A program made the translations under genes and the position numbers. The notes under the pieces are model-generated. The model was not told where the DNA came from. It made no database searches and was given only the letters and a program-made list of their open reading frames with translations. 64,000 nt of DNA from Rebecca billardiae RCC1528. Its lineage: Eukaryota > Haptophyta. The DNA lies in NCBI GenBank assembly GCA_965240325.2, contig OZ251222.1, positions 2,294,001-2,358,000 on the forward strand, written 5' to 3'. Shown here one piece after another: positions 10,662 through 19,801 of this stretch (position 1 is the first letter of the stretch; the number at the start of each line of letters is the position of its first letter).

Positions 10662-11702
10662 ATGGACGGGGAGGGGCGCCGGCGAAAGTCGATTCCTGGG
10701 CGGCTGGTCCTCGCATGCGCGCGCGCCGCGCGTGCCTGTAGACCAAGCCCGGCAATGCTGCGCAAGCTCGAGCGCTGCATTTTCAGCACCGTCATGTTCC
10801 TCGACAAGTGCGTCGGGGGGTTCATGCGGATCGTCGGGCCAGTGTTCGTTCTCGTGCTGCTGGGGCTCATCAGCTTCAACGTGTACATGTACTTGACCGT
10901 GATGCTCCCCGAGTACGTGCTCCCGTACACTGGCACCACCGGCGCGCTCGCCAACCTGGCGGTCGGTTTGTGGATCCTGCTCAACCTCCTCTTCAACTAC
11001 CTGCGCTGCGCTTACATCTCGCCCGGGTGGCCGCCGAAGGACACGCCCATGCCCGAAGGCCGCCAGCCCCAGGACGCGCGCAGCGACCACATCTGGCGCT
11101 GGTGCTCGCGCTGCCGCGCGCCCAAGCCGCCGCGCTCGCACCACTGCAGCGTGTGCCGGCGTTGTGTGCTGAAGATGGACCACCACTGCCCGTGGGTGAA
11201 CAACTGCGTGGGGTATAACAACTACCGACACTTTCTGCTGTTCATATTTTACCTCCTCGTCGGCTGCGCGTTCGTGCTCTCCACCGCGATGATCCCGCGC
11301 CTCCTCGGCCCGGAGCTGCACACGCTGCACCGCCGCCGCCGCATCGGCCTCTTCTCGTTCACGGCGCTGCCTGCACGCCCCGGCACCCCTGCCTTCTTTC
11401 AGCTCATCCTCGCCTTCTCGGCGATGCTTGCGCTGAGCTTCTTCGCGCTGTGGCACCTCTTCCTCACGTGCACCGGGCAGACGACACTCGAGTTCTACAT
11501 CAACGCCGCAGACCGGCGCGACGCGCGCCGGCTCGGCCAGCCGTGGACCAACCCGTTCAACCGCGGCCTCAAGAACAACGTGGAGGAGGTGCTCCTAGCG
11601 CCGCCGTGCAGCCTCGCGTGGACACTCCCGCGGCTGAAGACGGCGAACGGCGACGGGATGAATTGGAATCTGCCCACCACGCACGGCCTCTCGCACGTCT
11701 GA
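10662..11702 (+). CDS. DHHC-family protein S-acyltransferase
   Basis: Integral membrane palmitoyltransferase that transfers long-chain acyl groups from CoA to protein cysteines, usually at Golgi or plasma membrane. The 346-residue product has two N-terminal membrane helices (about residues 50-75, MRIVGPVFVLVLLGLISF, and 85-115), then the cysteine-rich DHHC domain (about 140-190): WCSRCRAPKPPRSHHCSVC, CVLKMDHHCPWVNNCVG. The catalytic DHHC Cys and zinc-binding Cys/His residues are all present. Two more helices follow (YRHFLLFIFYLLVGCAFVL and FFQLILAFSAMLALSFFAL). The TTxE-like signature TTLEF comes after the last helix, and NPFNRGLKNNVEEV corresponds to the conserved C-terminal Asn-containing motif. 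Overall it resembles ZDHHC16/PFA3-type four-helix enzymes. The start is the first in-frame ATG; a second ATG at 10755 (MLRKLERC) would remove 31 mostly basic residues and is a fair alternative. No intron. Confidence 0.92.
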   Translation: MDGEGRRRKSIPGRLVLACARAARACRPSPAMLRKLERCIFSTVMFLDKCVGGFMRIVGPVFVLVLLGLISFNVYMYLTVMLPEYVLPYTGTTGALANLAVGLWILLNLLFNYLRCAYISPGWPPKDTPMPEGRQPQDARSDHIWRWCSRCRAPKPPRSHHCSVCRRCVLKMDHHCPWVNNCVGYNNYRHFLLFIFYLLVGCAFVLSTAMIPRLLGPELHTLHRRRRIGLFSFTALPARPGTPAFFQLILAFSAMLALSFFALWHLFLTCTGQTTLEFYINAADRRDARRLGQPWTNPFNRGLKNNVEEVLLAPPCSLAWTLPRLKTANGDGMNWNLPTTHGLSHV

Positions 11703-12181
11703 GGGAGCATGGCATACTAGCCGGAATCTCGCGAGTTCCTCGCGAGTTGCCCGTGCCTCAGACGACGACTAGCTGTCTGAGACGGTCCGGCGGTGTGTCC
11801 AGCCGCGCTGCCTACCAGGGTACAGTTTATGACGACGAGATATTGTGATTGCTGACTACGGAACACACCGACGCTGGTCAGTCGGTGACGGCAGACGGGC
11901 CGCCGTTGGCGTCGGGCCGTGACCAGACTGACCGGTGACGCTGACAGGCGGTGACTCACCGGTCACCCGTCATGTCGGGTGAGGCGACACCCGTCACCGT
12001 CGAACTCGAAGGCGAAGACTGAAGAGCTGCGTTGTCCGGCGGTGACGGGCGCCGGCGACCCGGTCCGGGCCGGACGGCCTAGCTGTCCGGGCAATTCGCC
12101 TCATTGATGATCGCTGGCACCCCACCCGGTCCCTTGGGCAGGCTCGGGAGTCGCCGGAGTCGGGGCACACCGGTCCCGGAG
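11703..12181. other. Convergent intergenic region
   Basis: Between the 3' ends of the DHHC and RRP1 genes. A tacagtttat motif lies at 11821-11830, 119 nt after the DHHC stop. Positions 11920-12000 hold overlapping short inverted and direct repeats built from ggtgac/gtcacc. No gene is supported. Confidence 0.6.
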
Positions 12182-13746
12182 TCAGGGACGGCGCCGGCCC
12201 TGATGCTGCCGATTCGCCTTCTTGCCGCCACGTGGCGACAAGGACTTGCGCCGTCCGCGCGGAGGAGGCGAAAATGCCCGCAGGGCGAAAGCGCGCTGGG
12301 CCATGCCGGGGCTGCTGCGCGAGCGGTCCTTCACGTAGGTGCGCACCTCGTCCTTCGGCGACCACGTCACTCTGGGCCGCCGCTCCTGGCGCGGCGTGCT
12401 CGTCGGCGTCGCGCGCTCCGCGCCCACGCGGTCCGCGTCGTCCCGATTGGTTGGCTCAAGCTCAGCGCGCTTGGCAGCCGCAGCGGCAGCCTTTCGGCTG
12501 GGAAGATGTGCCGGTGCGCTCGCGGGTGACTCGTTGCGCCGATGCTTGACGAGCCGCAGAGCTGCCTCCGGCGTCACGGCCTCGCCCGCGTCGCCGCCGC
12601 CGCGAGGGCGCTTCTTGGCCATCTCAGGCCGACGGCGCGCAGCTGGCTTGAGCAGGTCATCGAGTGTGCGTTGCAGCGAGGCCAGCCCCGGGGCGGACCC
12701 CTCGCGAGGTGCTGCGCGGCGGGCGCCCTCGTCGGCGCGCGCCGCCATCTGTCGCCCGGCGCGCGCACCGCCGGTGCCGAGCGCCTCGAAGCGGCCGTGC
12801 AGATCGTACGCCAGTTGGCGGTTCAGCTCAGCCGTTGTCGAGTCCGACGCGAGCGCGAGGAGTGCGCGCGCGAGCTCGGCCGCGTCGAAGGGCGGAGGGT
12901 GTCGCTCGGCGTCCTCGCCCTCGTCGTCGTCGTCGTCCTCGCCCTCGCCCTCGTCCTCGGCGCCGCCGTTCGCCGCGTGGCCGCCTCCCCCGTCCCACTC
13001 GAGCAAGCGCGAGAAGACCGCATCCGCCACGCGCTCAGCGACGACGCGCTGCTTGGAGCGCTGCAGCAGCGTGAGGCACGGCTGCAGCAGTGTGTGCAGG
13101 ACGGCGGTGCTCGGCCAGCCGACCGCGCAGAGCTCGTCCAGGTACACGTCGCAGACGTGCGTGCGGATCCCTACCTGCGACGCGTGCACGTGTGGGCTCA
13201 ATGGACCCTCCGCGATCATGAGCACGGTCGCCTCGACCACGTCGCCATCCCAGCCGCCTGTCCGCAGGTGCACAAAAGTCTCTCGGAGCACGCGGCGCAC
13301 GAGCGTGAGGAACTTGTTGAGGCGGTGGTGGTCGATGGAGTGCCATTCGCGCGACATGGTGTGCCAGAATGTCTGCAGGAAAAGCCGCGCGCTCTCCTCC
13401 GTCGGCATCGCGTGCACCAAGCGCGCGACCGTCTGTGCAAGCTCGTGCTGCACGAGGGGCTTGTCCGAGTGCCACATGCAAAAGAAGAGGGCCTTCCAGA
13501 TCTTGAGCAGATCGAGCTCGGAGGGGTCGGCGCGGAGCGAGAGGTAGCCACTGAGTACCTTGATCGCCTTGTCGCGCGTCTTCTTGTCTGGAGGGCGGAG
13601 CCGGTGAGTCAAGCGCGACGCGCGACTTCATCAGCTTCGTGCGTTGCGCGCCGCGCGCCGCACACGCACGCGCGTGCATCCCGCCGACGCGCGTACACAC
13701 CATTGGATGCAAGCTGCTGGGCGAAGCGCCAGTGCTCGTCGGCCAT
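12182..13746 (-). CDS. RRP1: Ribosomal RNA processing protein 1 (RRP1/Nop52)-like, two exons
   Basis: Nucleolar protein needed for 27S pre-rRNA processing and 60S subunit assembly. Exons are 13746-13701 and 13587-12182 with a 113-nt GT-AG intron, giving 483 residues. The joined start reads MADEHWRFAQQLASN then DKKTRDKAIKVL, matching the family N-terminus (AQ.LA.N...RD.A...L). The Nop52 domain fills residues 5 to about 220 with diagnostic blocks LLKIWKALFFCMWHSDKP, LFLQTFWHTMSREWHSID, RLNKFLTLVRRVL and the later GIRTHVCDVYLDEL. After it comes an acidic low-complexity stretch (Glu/Asp runs, residues 235-255) and a long basic tail rich in Arg/Lys/Pro, ending KKANRQHQGRRRP, which would suit nucleolar localisation. 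The start was chosen because the intron joins it in phase to the conserved segment. It converges on the DHHC gene and diverges from the RNase H gene. Confidence 0.92.
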
Positions 13747-14079
13747 CGCCGCGCAGCGCACCCTCGCGCTAGACGCTTCGGCGTGCGCTCTTCTCCGCGG
13801 TGCCGCGCTCGCGGGGACACGAGCGCTCACGGTCGGGACGTGTGGCGACGTGATGCCACCACTCGCCGGCCGAAGGGACATCGCCAGCGACGAATTCGAT
13901 GGCTGCTGCGCCGTTCGTGCCGTCCTCCTGATCGGTGCACTGCTGACGGATGCTCCCCGTCGTCCTCGGCGCATGGGCGTGTGCGATGATCCCATCCGTC
14001 GGATACACGACTGCTTGCGGCGCGCGCGTCGCCTGCCGCCTTCTCGGCGGTCCCGCGACGAGGCATTGCATTCGAGCCA
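13747..14079. promoter_or_regulatory. Divergent intergenic region (RRP1 / RNase H)
   Basis: About 330 bp between the RRP1 start and the proposed first exon of the RNase H gene, presumed to hold both promoters. No specific box is recognisable. If the RNase H first exon lies elsewhere, the boundary shifts. Confidence 0.35.
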
Positions 14080-14964
14080 ATGTCAGGTGACCGGATGCAC
14101 GCTGCGCCGTGCTCGGCCCCTGTTCCAGGCGAGCACAGTTGGCAGATTGGCCGCCCGCCAGTGTACGAATCCAGGTGCTGACCCGCATGCTCACTCCCTC
14201 CATCCCGCGCCGCGCACGACGCACTCAGGCTCACGCAGCTCCAAGTTTACTTTGATGGCGGGTCTCGCGGCAATCCTGGTCCTGCCGGCTGCGGTGTTGT
14301 GGTCATCGACCAGGCCACAGGGGCTTGGATCCGTCAGCTTGGCGTGTACCTCGGGTCTCAGACGAACAACGAGGCTGAGTACAACGGCGCATTGGCTGCT
14401 GTGATGACCGCCGCCAAGCTGCGCAGCACACTTAGCGTAGATCGTGTCGTCTTCAAGGGTGACAGCCAGCTCGTCGTGCGGCAGCTCAACGGCATGTACC
14501 AGGTGCGCGCCGAGAACCTGAAGGACGTGCATGCGAAGGTTCTTTCCATTGCGCGCAAGGCCTTCGCCGGCCGTTTCGAGTTCCAGCACGTCATGCGCGA
14601 AGATAATAGCGTGGCGGACAGGCTCGCCAACGAGGCCATGGACAGGCAGAAGAGCTTCGAGCGGAGGCGCACACTTCCAAACCCCACCGCTGACGCACGC
14701 GCCGCTGACTCCCCTGCAGATCCTACGCCCGAGGCCTCCCCCACGGGCGTGGCGTTGGCCTTGGATTCGCAAGACACGGAGCTCGACTCCTCTGCGCTGA
14801 CAGCCACCGAGATCAACCGGCTCCGAGTCGCACAACTGAAATGGGAGCTCGATCGCTGCGGCCTGCCCACCGATGGACGCGCACAGGAGCTCCGCGATCG
14901 TCTCAGGCTGCACCTGAACTTGCGTCCAGCGCGACGGGCTAGCGGGGCTGCCAAGCCGCCATGA
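14080..14964 (+). CDS. RNase HI-like protein with C-terminal SAP domain, probably two exons
   Basis: Ribonuclease H (hydrolyses RNA in RNA/DNA hybrids) of the short plant/archaeal RnhA class, fused to a DNA-binding SAP domain. The certain part is 14229-14964. The RNase H fold begins VYFDGGSRGNPGPAGCGVVV (first catalytic Asp in FDGGS), continues NNEAEYNGAL (Glu), FKGDSQLVVRQL (second Asp) and REDNSVADRLANEAMD (last Asp), so the DEDD set is complete. A Pro/Ala-rich linker of about 50 residues leads to LRVAQLKWELDRCGLPTDG with following RAQELRDRLRLHL, a clear SAP helix-extended loop-helix. No ATG precedes the first catalytic Asp in the open frame, and an upstream stop lies at 14179, so a 5' exon is required. 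The best fit I see is 14080-14174 joined across a 54-nt GT-AG intron in matching phase (276 residues in total), but that exon has no family support and an organellar leader elsewhere is possible. Confidence 0.8.
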
Positions 14965-15325
14965 TTTCAACAGGCGCGTCTCGCATCACTAGCTGTCTAG
15001 CAGTGTCGTCGTGTTTTTAAAAGTACAGTTTATTATATATATAATATATTGTCGATTAATCGAATAATATTGCAGCGGGCACTGATCTGAGAACGTCTGA
15101 ACGGTGCCCGAGCCGCGAGCGGCCCTGTCAATTGTGGCCCGCGCTGAGTGAGTGCGCAGAGCAGCTGAATATACGTACACGCACCCGGCCTCCGCACTCA
15201 TCAGGCTACGCACCATTGACAAGTCTGTACCGTGCCCTGTTAAAGGATGGCGTGTCTGCGCGGCGTGTAGCTTACAGAGTCAGAGACATCAAAGGATTTG
15301 TCCTGCAAGTGTTTGATGTCTCCGT
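14965..15325. other. Convergent intergenic region with AT-rich tract and hairpins
   Basis: Between the RNase H and YGGT genes. It contains a tacagtttat motif at 15024-15033 (60 nt after the RNase H stop) and an AT-rich run to about 15070. Two nested perfect inverted repeats run into the YGGT stop: 15283-15293 with 15312-15322 (11 bp), and 15245-15254 with 15327-15336 (10 bp). No gene is supported. Confidence 0.6.
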
Positions 15326-15844
15326 TCACGCCATCCTCTGCGTTGCGATGAGCGTGAGGATACCCTGGGGTCCGAGTAGGATCTCACGGAAGAACGAGCA
15401 CGTCGCCAGCCAGATGATCGGGGTGATATCCACGCCGCCAATAGGCTCAACAACGCCGCGAAGGAGGCGAAGGAAGGGCTCGACCGGGAGCGCAAGCGCC
15501 TTGAAGGGCATCCTGTTCAACAGCTGGGGATACCAGCTCAGCACAATGCGAACGAGAAACAGACCGGTGAAGAGGGTCAGAGTTGGATCGAGGATTGCCT
15601 TGGCCAGGGCTGCCTGCTCCGCCGCCCCATCCGATGCAACAGCAGCAAGTGGCGTCATAAGCATGGCGCTCGCAACTGTGTTCAGCGGCAGTGCACCGAC
15701 AGCATCGTGTACGGCCGGTGGCCGGGTGCTCACTGGCGACGGTCGAATGCCGCCCAGATCTCCTCCGCGCACGCGCGACCGCGGCGATGGTGAGTGCAGG
15801 GCGAGAGCGCCCGCAACGAGCGCCTGCGCAATCATCGTCGACAT
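15326..15844 (-). CDS. YGGT-family plastid membrane protein (YlmG/CCB3-like)
   Basis: Member of the YGGT family; plant plastid members are implicated in nucleoid distribution and in cytochrome b6 haem attachment (CCB3). The 172-residue protein begins with a hydrophobic leader (MIAQALVAGALAL) followed by an Arg/Pro/Ser-rich stretch, a plausible bipartite plastid signal. A second hydrophobic segment (about residues 55-70) may be a transfer domain. The YGGT domain is at about 85-165, with two membrane helices: TLFTGLFLVRIVLSWYP and ITPIIWLATCSFFREILLG. Family signatures include RIVLSWYP, PVEPFLRLLRGVVEPIGGVD and the ILLGPQGIL tail. ATG 15844 is the first in frame. No intron. It is divergent from the next gene, with 183 bp between start codons. 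The 3' end overlaps an inverted repeat. Confidence 0.85.
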   Translation of the reverse strand: MSTMIAQALVAGALALHSPSPRSRVRGGDLGGIRPSPVSTRPPAVHDAVGALPLNTVASAMLMTPLAAVASDGAAEQAALAKAILDPTLTLFTGLFLVRIVLSWYPQLLNRMPFKALALPVEPFLRLLRGVVEPIGGVDITPIIWLATCSFFREILLGPQGILTLIATQRMA

Positions 15845-16027
15845 CGTGGCCCGGCGTGCAAAGTTCTCGAGTGTGTACTCGTGTTGCACACCTGCGAGGC
15901 TGCGACTCCCTTGTCCGGATGCCAGTCCGGCTGTGGACGTATTTTATTATTTCGCCGCCGAGGAGCTCTCGACTCTCGAGCGACCCACCAAGCGGCCAGC
16001 CGAACGACTGCGAAGCACATCGTCATC
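15845..16027. promoter_or_regulatory. Short bidirectional promoter region of two plastid-protein genes
   Basis: Only 183 bp separate start codons of two divergent genes whose products both appear plastid-targeted. A small AT-rich core (tattttattattt, 15938-15950) sits near the middle and is the only TATA-like stretch. Co-regulation is inferred. Confidence 0.4.
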
Positions 16028-16504
16028 ATGCTCTGCGCGCTGCTCCTTGTCGCGCCCGCTGCGATGGTGCGCAGTGGCTCGGCGTTCATGCCGGCGGTGA
16101 CCGCGCCTGTGGCTCGCGCGCAGCCTCTTATGACGCTCGGCATGGATGGGCCGCGTAAGGTCCTTGCCAGCGCGATCGTTGCGGCCGGGCTCGCGGCGAG
16201 CGCGCCAGCCATTGCTGCGCCTGCTGACATCTCGCTGCCCTCGACGTCCGTCGCGGCCATCTCGAGCGAATTCAAAGTTGATGAGGAGGAACTTCGGCCC
16301 GAGCAGCGCAAATACCTGGAGGAGCGCTCAGCCAAGCCGCAGGTGACGGAGTACGAGAAGCAGGTCGAGGGCACGTACAAGAAGAAGGAGGTCACGGAGG
16401 GCGGCAAGTTCAAGTACTCCACGGTGGTGGTTGGGCTCCTCGTCATCTCTGTCGCCGCACCCATGGCGCAGTTCTTTTACTACGTCAAGGAGGAGGACGA
16501 GTAG
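16028..16504 (+). CDS. Predicted plastid/thylakoid single-span membrane protein, unknown function
   Basis: I do not recognise the family. The 158-residue protein has a signal peptide (MLCALLLVAPAAM) ending near a GSAFMP motif that resembles the Phe-containing cleavage site of complex-plastid leaders. A second hydrophobic segment (VLASAIVAAGLAASAPAIAA, residues 44-63) looks like a thylakoid transfer domain with an AxA cleavage site. The mature part is short: a charged region rich in Glu/Lys (VDEEELRPEQRKYLEERS), then one membrane helix (STVVVGLLVISVAAPMAQFF) and an acidic end YYVKEEDE. This architecture suits a small thylakoid photosystem-associated or assembly subunit, but nothing in the sequence proves it. 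ATG 16028 starts the leader. No intron. It shares its upstream region with the YGGT gene. Confidence 0.7.
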   Translation: MLCALLLVAPAAMVRSGSAFMPAVTAPVARAQPLMTLGMDGPRKVLASAIVAAGLAASAPAIAAPADISLPSTSVAAISSEFKVDEEELRPEQRKYLEERSAKPQVTEYEKQVEGTYKKKEVTEGGKFKYSTVVVGLLVISVAAPMAQFFYYVKEEDE

Positions 16505-18448
16505 GCATTCCTCGTCGCAAACCCTGGTATCCCAGCCGTTCATTTCTTGGGGTCAGGGTCTTCACCCGATGCGACAGTTTCGCACAAGGTGAGGTCGTGC
16601 GGAGAAATGCGTCCCGACATCTGGCCCGCCTGCTGCGCTCTGCCCGGGTATTGGCCAGCAGCGGCAGCTCTCCAAGCTTGGCCCGCTGTGAAGGGCTGAC
16701 GGCTGTGAGTGCCGTGACGGCTGACGCCACAGCCGCCTCACGGCCACGCCAATGCGGCCCGGGCAGTGAGGCACTAAGTGGCCGGTCACTAACGGTCTGC
16801 GGAATACATCTAATACGGTAAATGTATGATACTGGCGACCCGTTTCTTTGGCTTACTACTGTATTACGGCTGTACAATGTAACGGCCTGTCAGACTCACA
16901 GACTACAGTAAGTGTCGCTGTGTCGCCGCTAAGCCGGACGCAGGCGGCGTGAGAGTGAGACCGCGTACGGTCACGCGTCAGACCGGTACCGCGAATTAAT
17001 TATAACTGCGGTGCGCTCAGCAAATACAATATATATGCTAATAAGCTGAAGCCTATAACAGTTCGTCCTACCTGTGTCGTTAAATCAGCATATAGATAAT
17101 GAGTACGGTGTAAAAATCAATCGTAATATTCATTGAAATATATATGGCGGGCGCGGGTCAGTCAGTATATATATATAATAATAATATATATGGCTAATCA
17201 GACAGTCATCATTGAGTCGGCTAAGCCTGCTACGTCTTCAGAGTCAGACACTCCCGCCGAGACCGCGACGGAGCAGTAGCGCATATTACTTAATTATCGG
17301 ACGACGTGACCCGGACGTTTAGACGGCGCATGCGGCATGGCAGCGCACACGCGGGCTGAACGGCGACCCGCGTGATACTGATAACTGAGCCTGATATTAC
17401 TATGGCGGTAGAGCGAATCTGAATCATGGATTCATGGGCGGCCCGGGCCCGACGCCGGGCGGCGCTGGCTCCGATTAGACGAGTGGTCGTAACAGTGAGT
17501 CGGGATGCGTCATGGTTGGTGCAACTGCCCAAGTAAGTGCCCCGCCGCCGCGCCGACGCGGATGATGCTGAGCGGTCGGTGGCACCGGAGTCTCACTTTG
17601 CCTTTGTTTGTAACTTGCGCAGTCCGTCAGTCAGATTCGCGGCGCGGTCAGGCTGCAATGTAAATATTTTAATATATATATATGTCTGGCTTAAATTATT
17701 GACAGATGCAATCGACAATAATCCGAGCCGGGTAACCTGCCTTCTGTATGATAAATAATGATACATCTGAGCCTTCTCGGAGCAGCCCTCGGAGCTCCAA
17801 CTCATCCGCCGGGACTTCTGAATGAAGTGCGGACATGCATCTCGGACTGTTAGTGAGTGTTAGTGCTGCATGGCGTAGCTAGCTTACTTAGTACTACGCG
17901 GTAACGGTACTCCCGGTACCGCAGGCGGGTAGTGGGTACAGTAGCTTACGGCCTACGGGGCACGGGCCGCGGGCGCGGGCCCGGTGCGCCGACAGCCCGC
18001 TTTTAGACTTTCTGAATTCTTACGGTAATAATATCATATATAGCTTAGTGATGATGAACTGTAACTCGATCTAATAATACGGTGTAGAACAGAACTTTGA
18101 CGCGGGTCGCGGGGCCTGCAGCCTGGCCTACGAATGACTGAGCCACTGAGCGGCCCGAAGGGGTCGGACCGCGAATCAGCGGCCATGCGTCACGCCAACT
18201 CGCCACGGCCGCGATCAGAAGAACACGGCGTTCGTCGACGGGCAGTCTGTGGTCGCGAACGCGTTGGCGTCCCACACGCAGTCGTACCCACATGAGCTCA
18301 AAGCGGTCGGCCAACCCGCGTGCCGCGCCGCCAGGGTCACGGGCCGCGCTGCAAGTGTGCATCATCAGTCGACTTGCACGCAGGCATCGCGCGGCACGTA
18401 TGCGGATCGGCGGGCAAGGGCCCGACACCGCGGTGGGCCAGCGGCCGA
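16505..18448. other. Long convergent intergenic region, AT-rich islands
   Basis: About 1.9 kb between the thylakoid-type gene and MAPKK, with no supported gene. Base composition varies: AT-rich blocks with ta dinucleotide runs lie at about 16995-17195 and 17655-17700, and GC-rich patches near 17420-17470 and 17950-18000. Several short frames on both strands lack family resemblance. Confidence 0.6.
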
Positions 18449-19474
18449 TCACTCGTCCTTTTTCTTGTGAAGCCCCTCCAGGTATTCCGCGAGCGTCTCC
18501 GGGGACGAAGGACGCGAGATGAGCCACTCGTGCGTCATGAGCTTGCTCGCGGCCGGCCTGTCTCTCGGTTCCTTTGCGAGGCACGTCGCCACAAACTCCT
18601 CACACGCGCTCGAGACCAGGCCAGCCTCCACGGTGGGCACGGGCCCCTCACAGATGCGCATGACCATCTGCATGAAGTTGCGCGCCTGCGGGTACGGGTA
18701 CTCGCCCGAGACCATCTCGAGGATGATCAGGCCCATCGCCCAGATGTCGGCGTCGTACCCGTAGTTGGCACCCTTGATCCGCTCGGGTGACATGTACGCC
18801 GTCGTGCCGCACTGCGTGACGGCGAGGGCGAGGGTGTTGTCCAGCTGCTTGCTGATGCCGAAGTCGCCGAGCTTCACCTCCCCGCGCTTCGTCAGCATCA
18901 CGTTCGCCGGCTTGAGGTCGCGGTGCACCTGCTTCTGCTCCTGGTGCAAGTACGCGAGCCCCTCGAGCGACTGGCAAACGATCTCGGACATCTGATTCTC
19001 GGGTATGCGCGGCGAGGCGTCCTTGGGTGTGAGCTTGATGACGTCGTCGAGGGAGCCCGCGTCGCAGAACTCGAGCGCAAGGTAGATGCGGCCGTTGTCG
19101 AAGAACGCATCGATGAACCTCACGAGGTGGTCGGAGTGGGCCTTGTGCAGAATCTGGATCTCATTCATCGTCATGTGCATCGTGTCCGCGTCGCACATGA
19201 CGTTGAGCTCCTTGAGCGCCATGGTGGTTTCGGAGTTTTTATCCTTCACCAACCTCACCGTGCTGCTCGCACCCGCGCCGAGCGTGCGCTGCACCTCGAG
19301 GTCGTCGAGGTTGAATTCCGTGCGCCCCTCAAGCCCGCTACGGCCGTGCAACGTGAGCGACTCCTTCGTGAAGGTGCCGGTCTCTGTGAGGTCGAAAGAG
19401 TCTTCCTTCTCCAGCGTCGGAGGCATCTGCACCGACGGCGGGTCTATCGTAAAGTGGGGGCGATTGAGTGGCAT
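18449..19474 (-). CDS. MAP kinase kinase (MEK/MKK-type dual-specificity kinase)
   Basis: Cytosolic kinase of the MAPK cascade, phosphorylating Thr and Tyr of a MAP kinase. In the 341-residue protein the kinase domain spans about residues 55-320. Present are the Gly loop LGAGASSTVRLV, the ATP Lys in MALKELN, Glu of helix C in MNEIQIL, the catalytic loop HRDLKPANVML, DFG in KLGDFGISKQL, the activation loop ending YMSPERI, and DIWAMGLIILEM. SPER after the loop and the overall pattern place it in the STE7/MKK group. The activation loop has Thr-LALAV-Thr, a T-x5-T spacing like plant MKKs rather than the S-x3-S of animal MEK. The N-terminus (about 54 residues, with clustered Ser/Thr/Glu) may hold the docking site, but no clear basic docking motif is seen. 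ATG 19474 is unambiguous. No intron. It is divergent from the EF-hand gene. Confidence 0.93.
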   Translation of the reverse strand: MPLNRPHFTIDPPSVQMPPTLEKEDSFDLTETGTFTKESLTLHGRSGLEGRTEFNLDDLEVQRTLGAGASSTVRLVKDKNSETTMALKELNVMCDADTMHMTMNEIQILHKAHSDHLVRFIDAFFDNGRIYLALEFCDAGSLDDVIKLTPKDASPRIPENQMSEIVCQSLEGLAYLHQEQKQVHRDLKPANVMLTKRGEVKLGDFGISKQLDNTLALAVTQCGTTAYMSPERIKGANYGYDADIWAMGLIILEMVSGEYPYPQARNFMQMVMRICEGPVPTVEAGLVSSACEEFVATCLAKEPRDRPAASKLMTHEWLISRPSSPETLAEYLEGLHKKKDE

Positions 19475-19801
19475 CTTCGCCCCCTACTGTGCCGCTGGTG
19501 TGGCGTCGCCCCCCTTGCTGGAGGCCCTGACTCTGGAGCGCCTCCGCTGACGAAAGAGCGTGCTGCTGGCAGGAGCGAGAGTCCGGTCCGGGGGGCTAAC
19601 TCGGCCACTCTACAACTCGGCACGTTCGCGGTCGCCGGTCGCTCGGCACGGGTGCGCACGCCCACCAGCCCGCCAGCCTGCGCCCGCGGAAGATTTTACA
19701 GCTCGTCGTCGATTTTTGGCCGGCGGAGAAAGGACGCGAGGCAAAATCGCGCGCGCGCGACTGTTTCGTCGTCGACAAGCTAGTCGTTTTTCTCGAGCAG
19801 C
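19475..19801. promoter_or_regulatory. Divergent intergenic region (MAPKK / EF-hand gene)
   Basis: 327 bp between two start codons, GC-rich with a short cgcgcgcgcg run near 19750. The only AT-rich stretch is agattttacagc near 19690. No defined promoter box is visible. Confidence 0.35.

Noticed and set aside
10248-11456. 402-codon minus-strand frame ending in the POLD3 N-terminus
   Set aside because: Only the last part (exon 1 of POLD3) is real; the rest is antisense to the DHHC gene, and the terminal residues are intron.
12542-14404. 620-codon plus-strand open frame
   Set aside because: Antisense to RRP1 over most of its length and out of frame with RNase H at the end.
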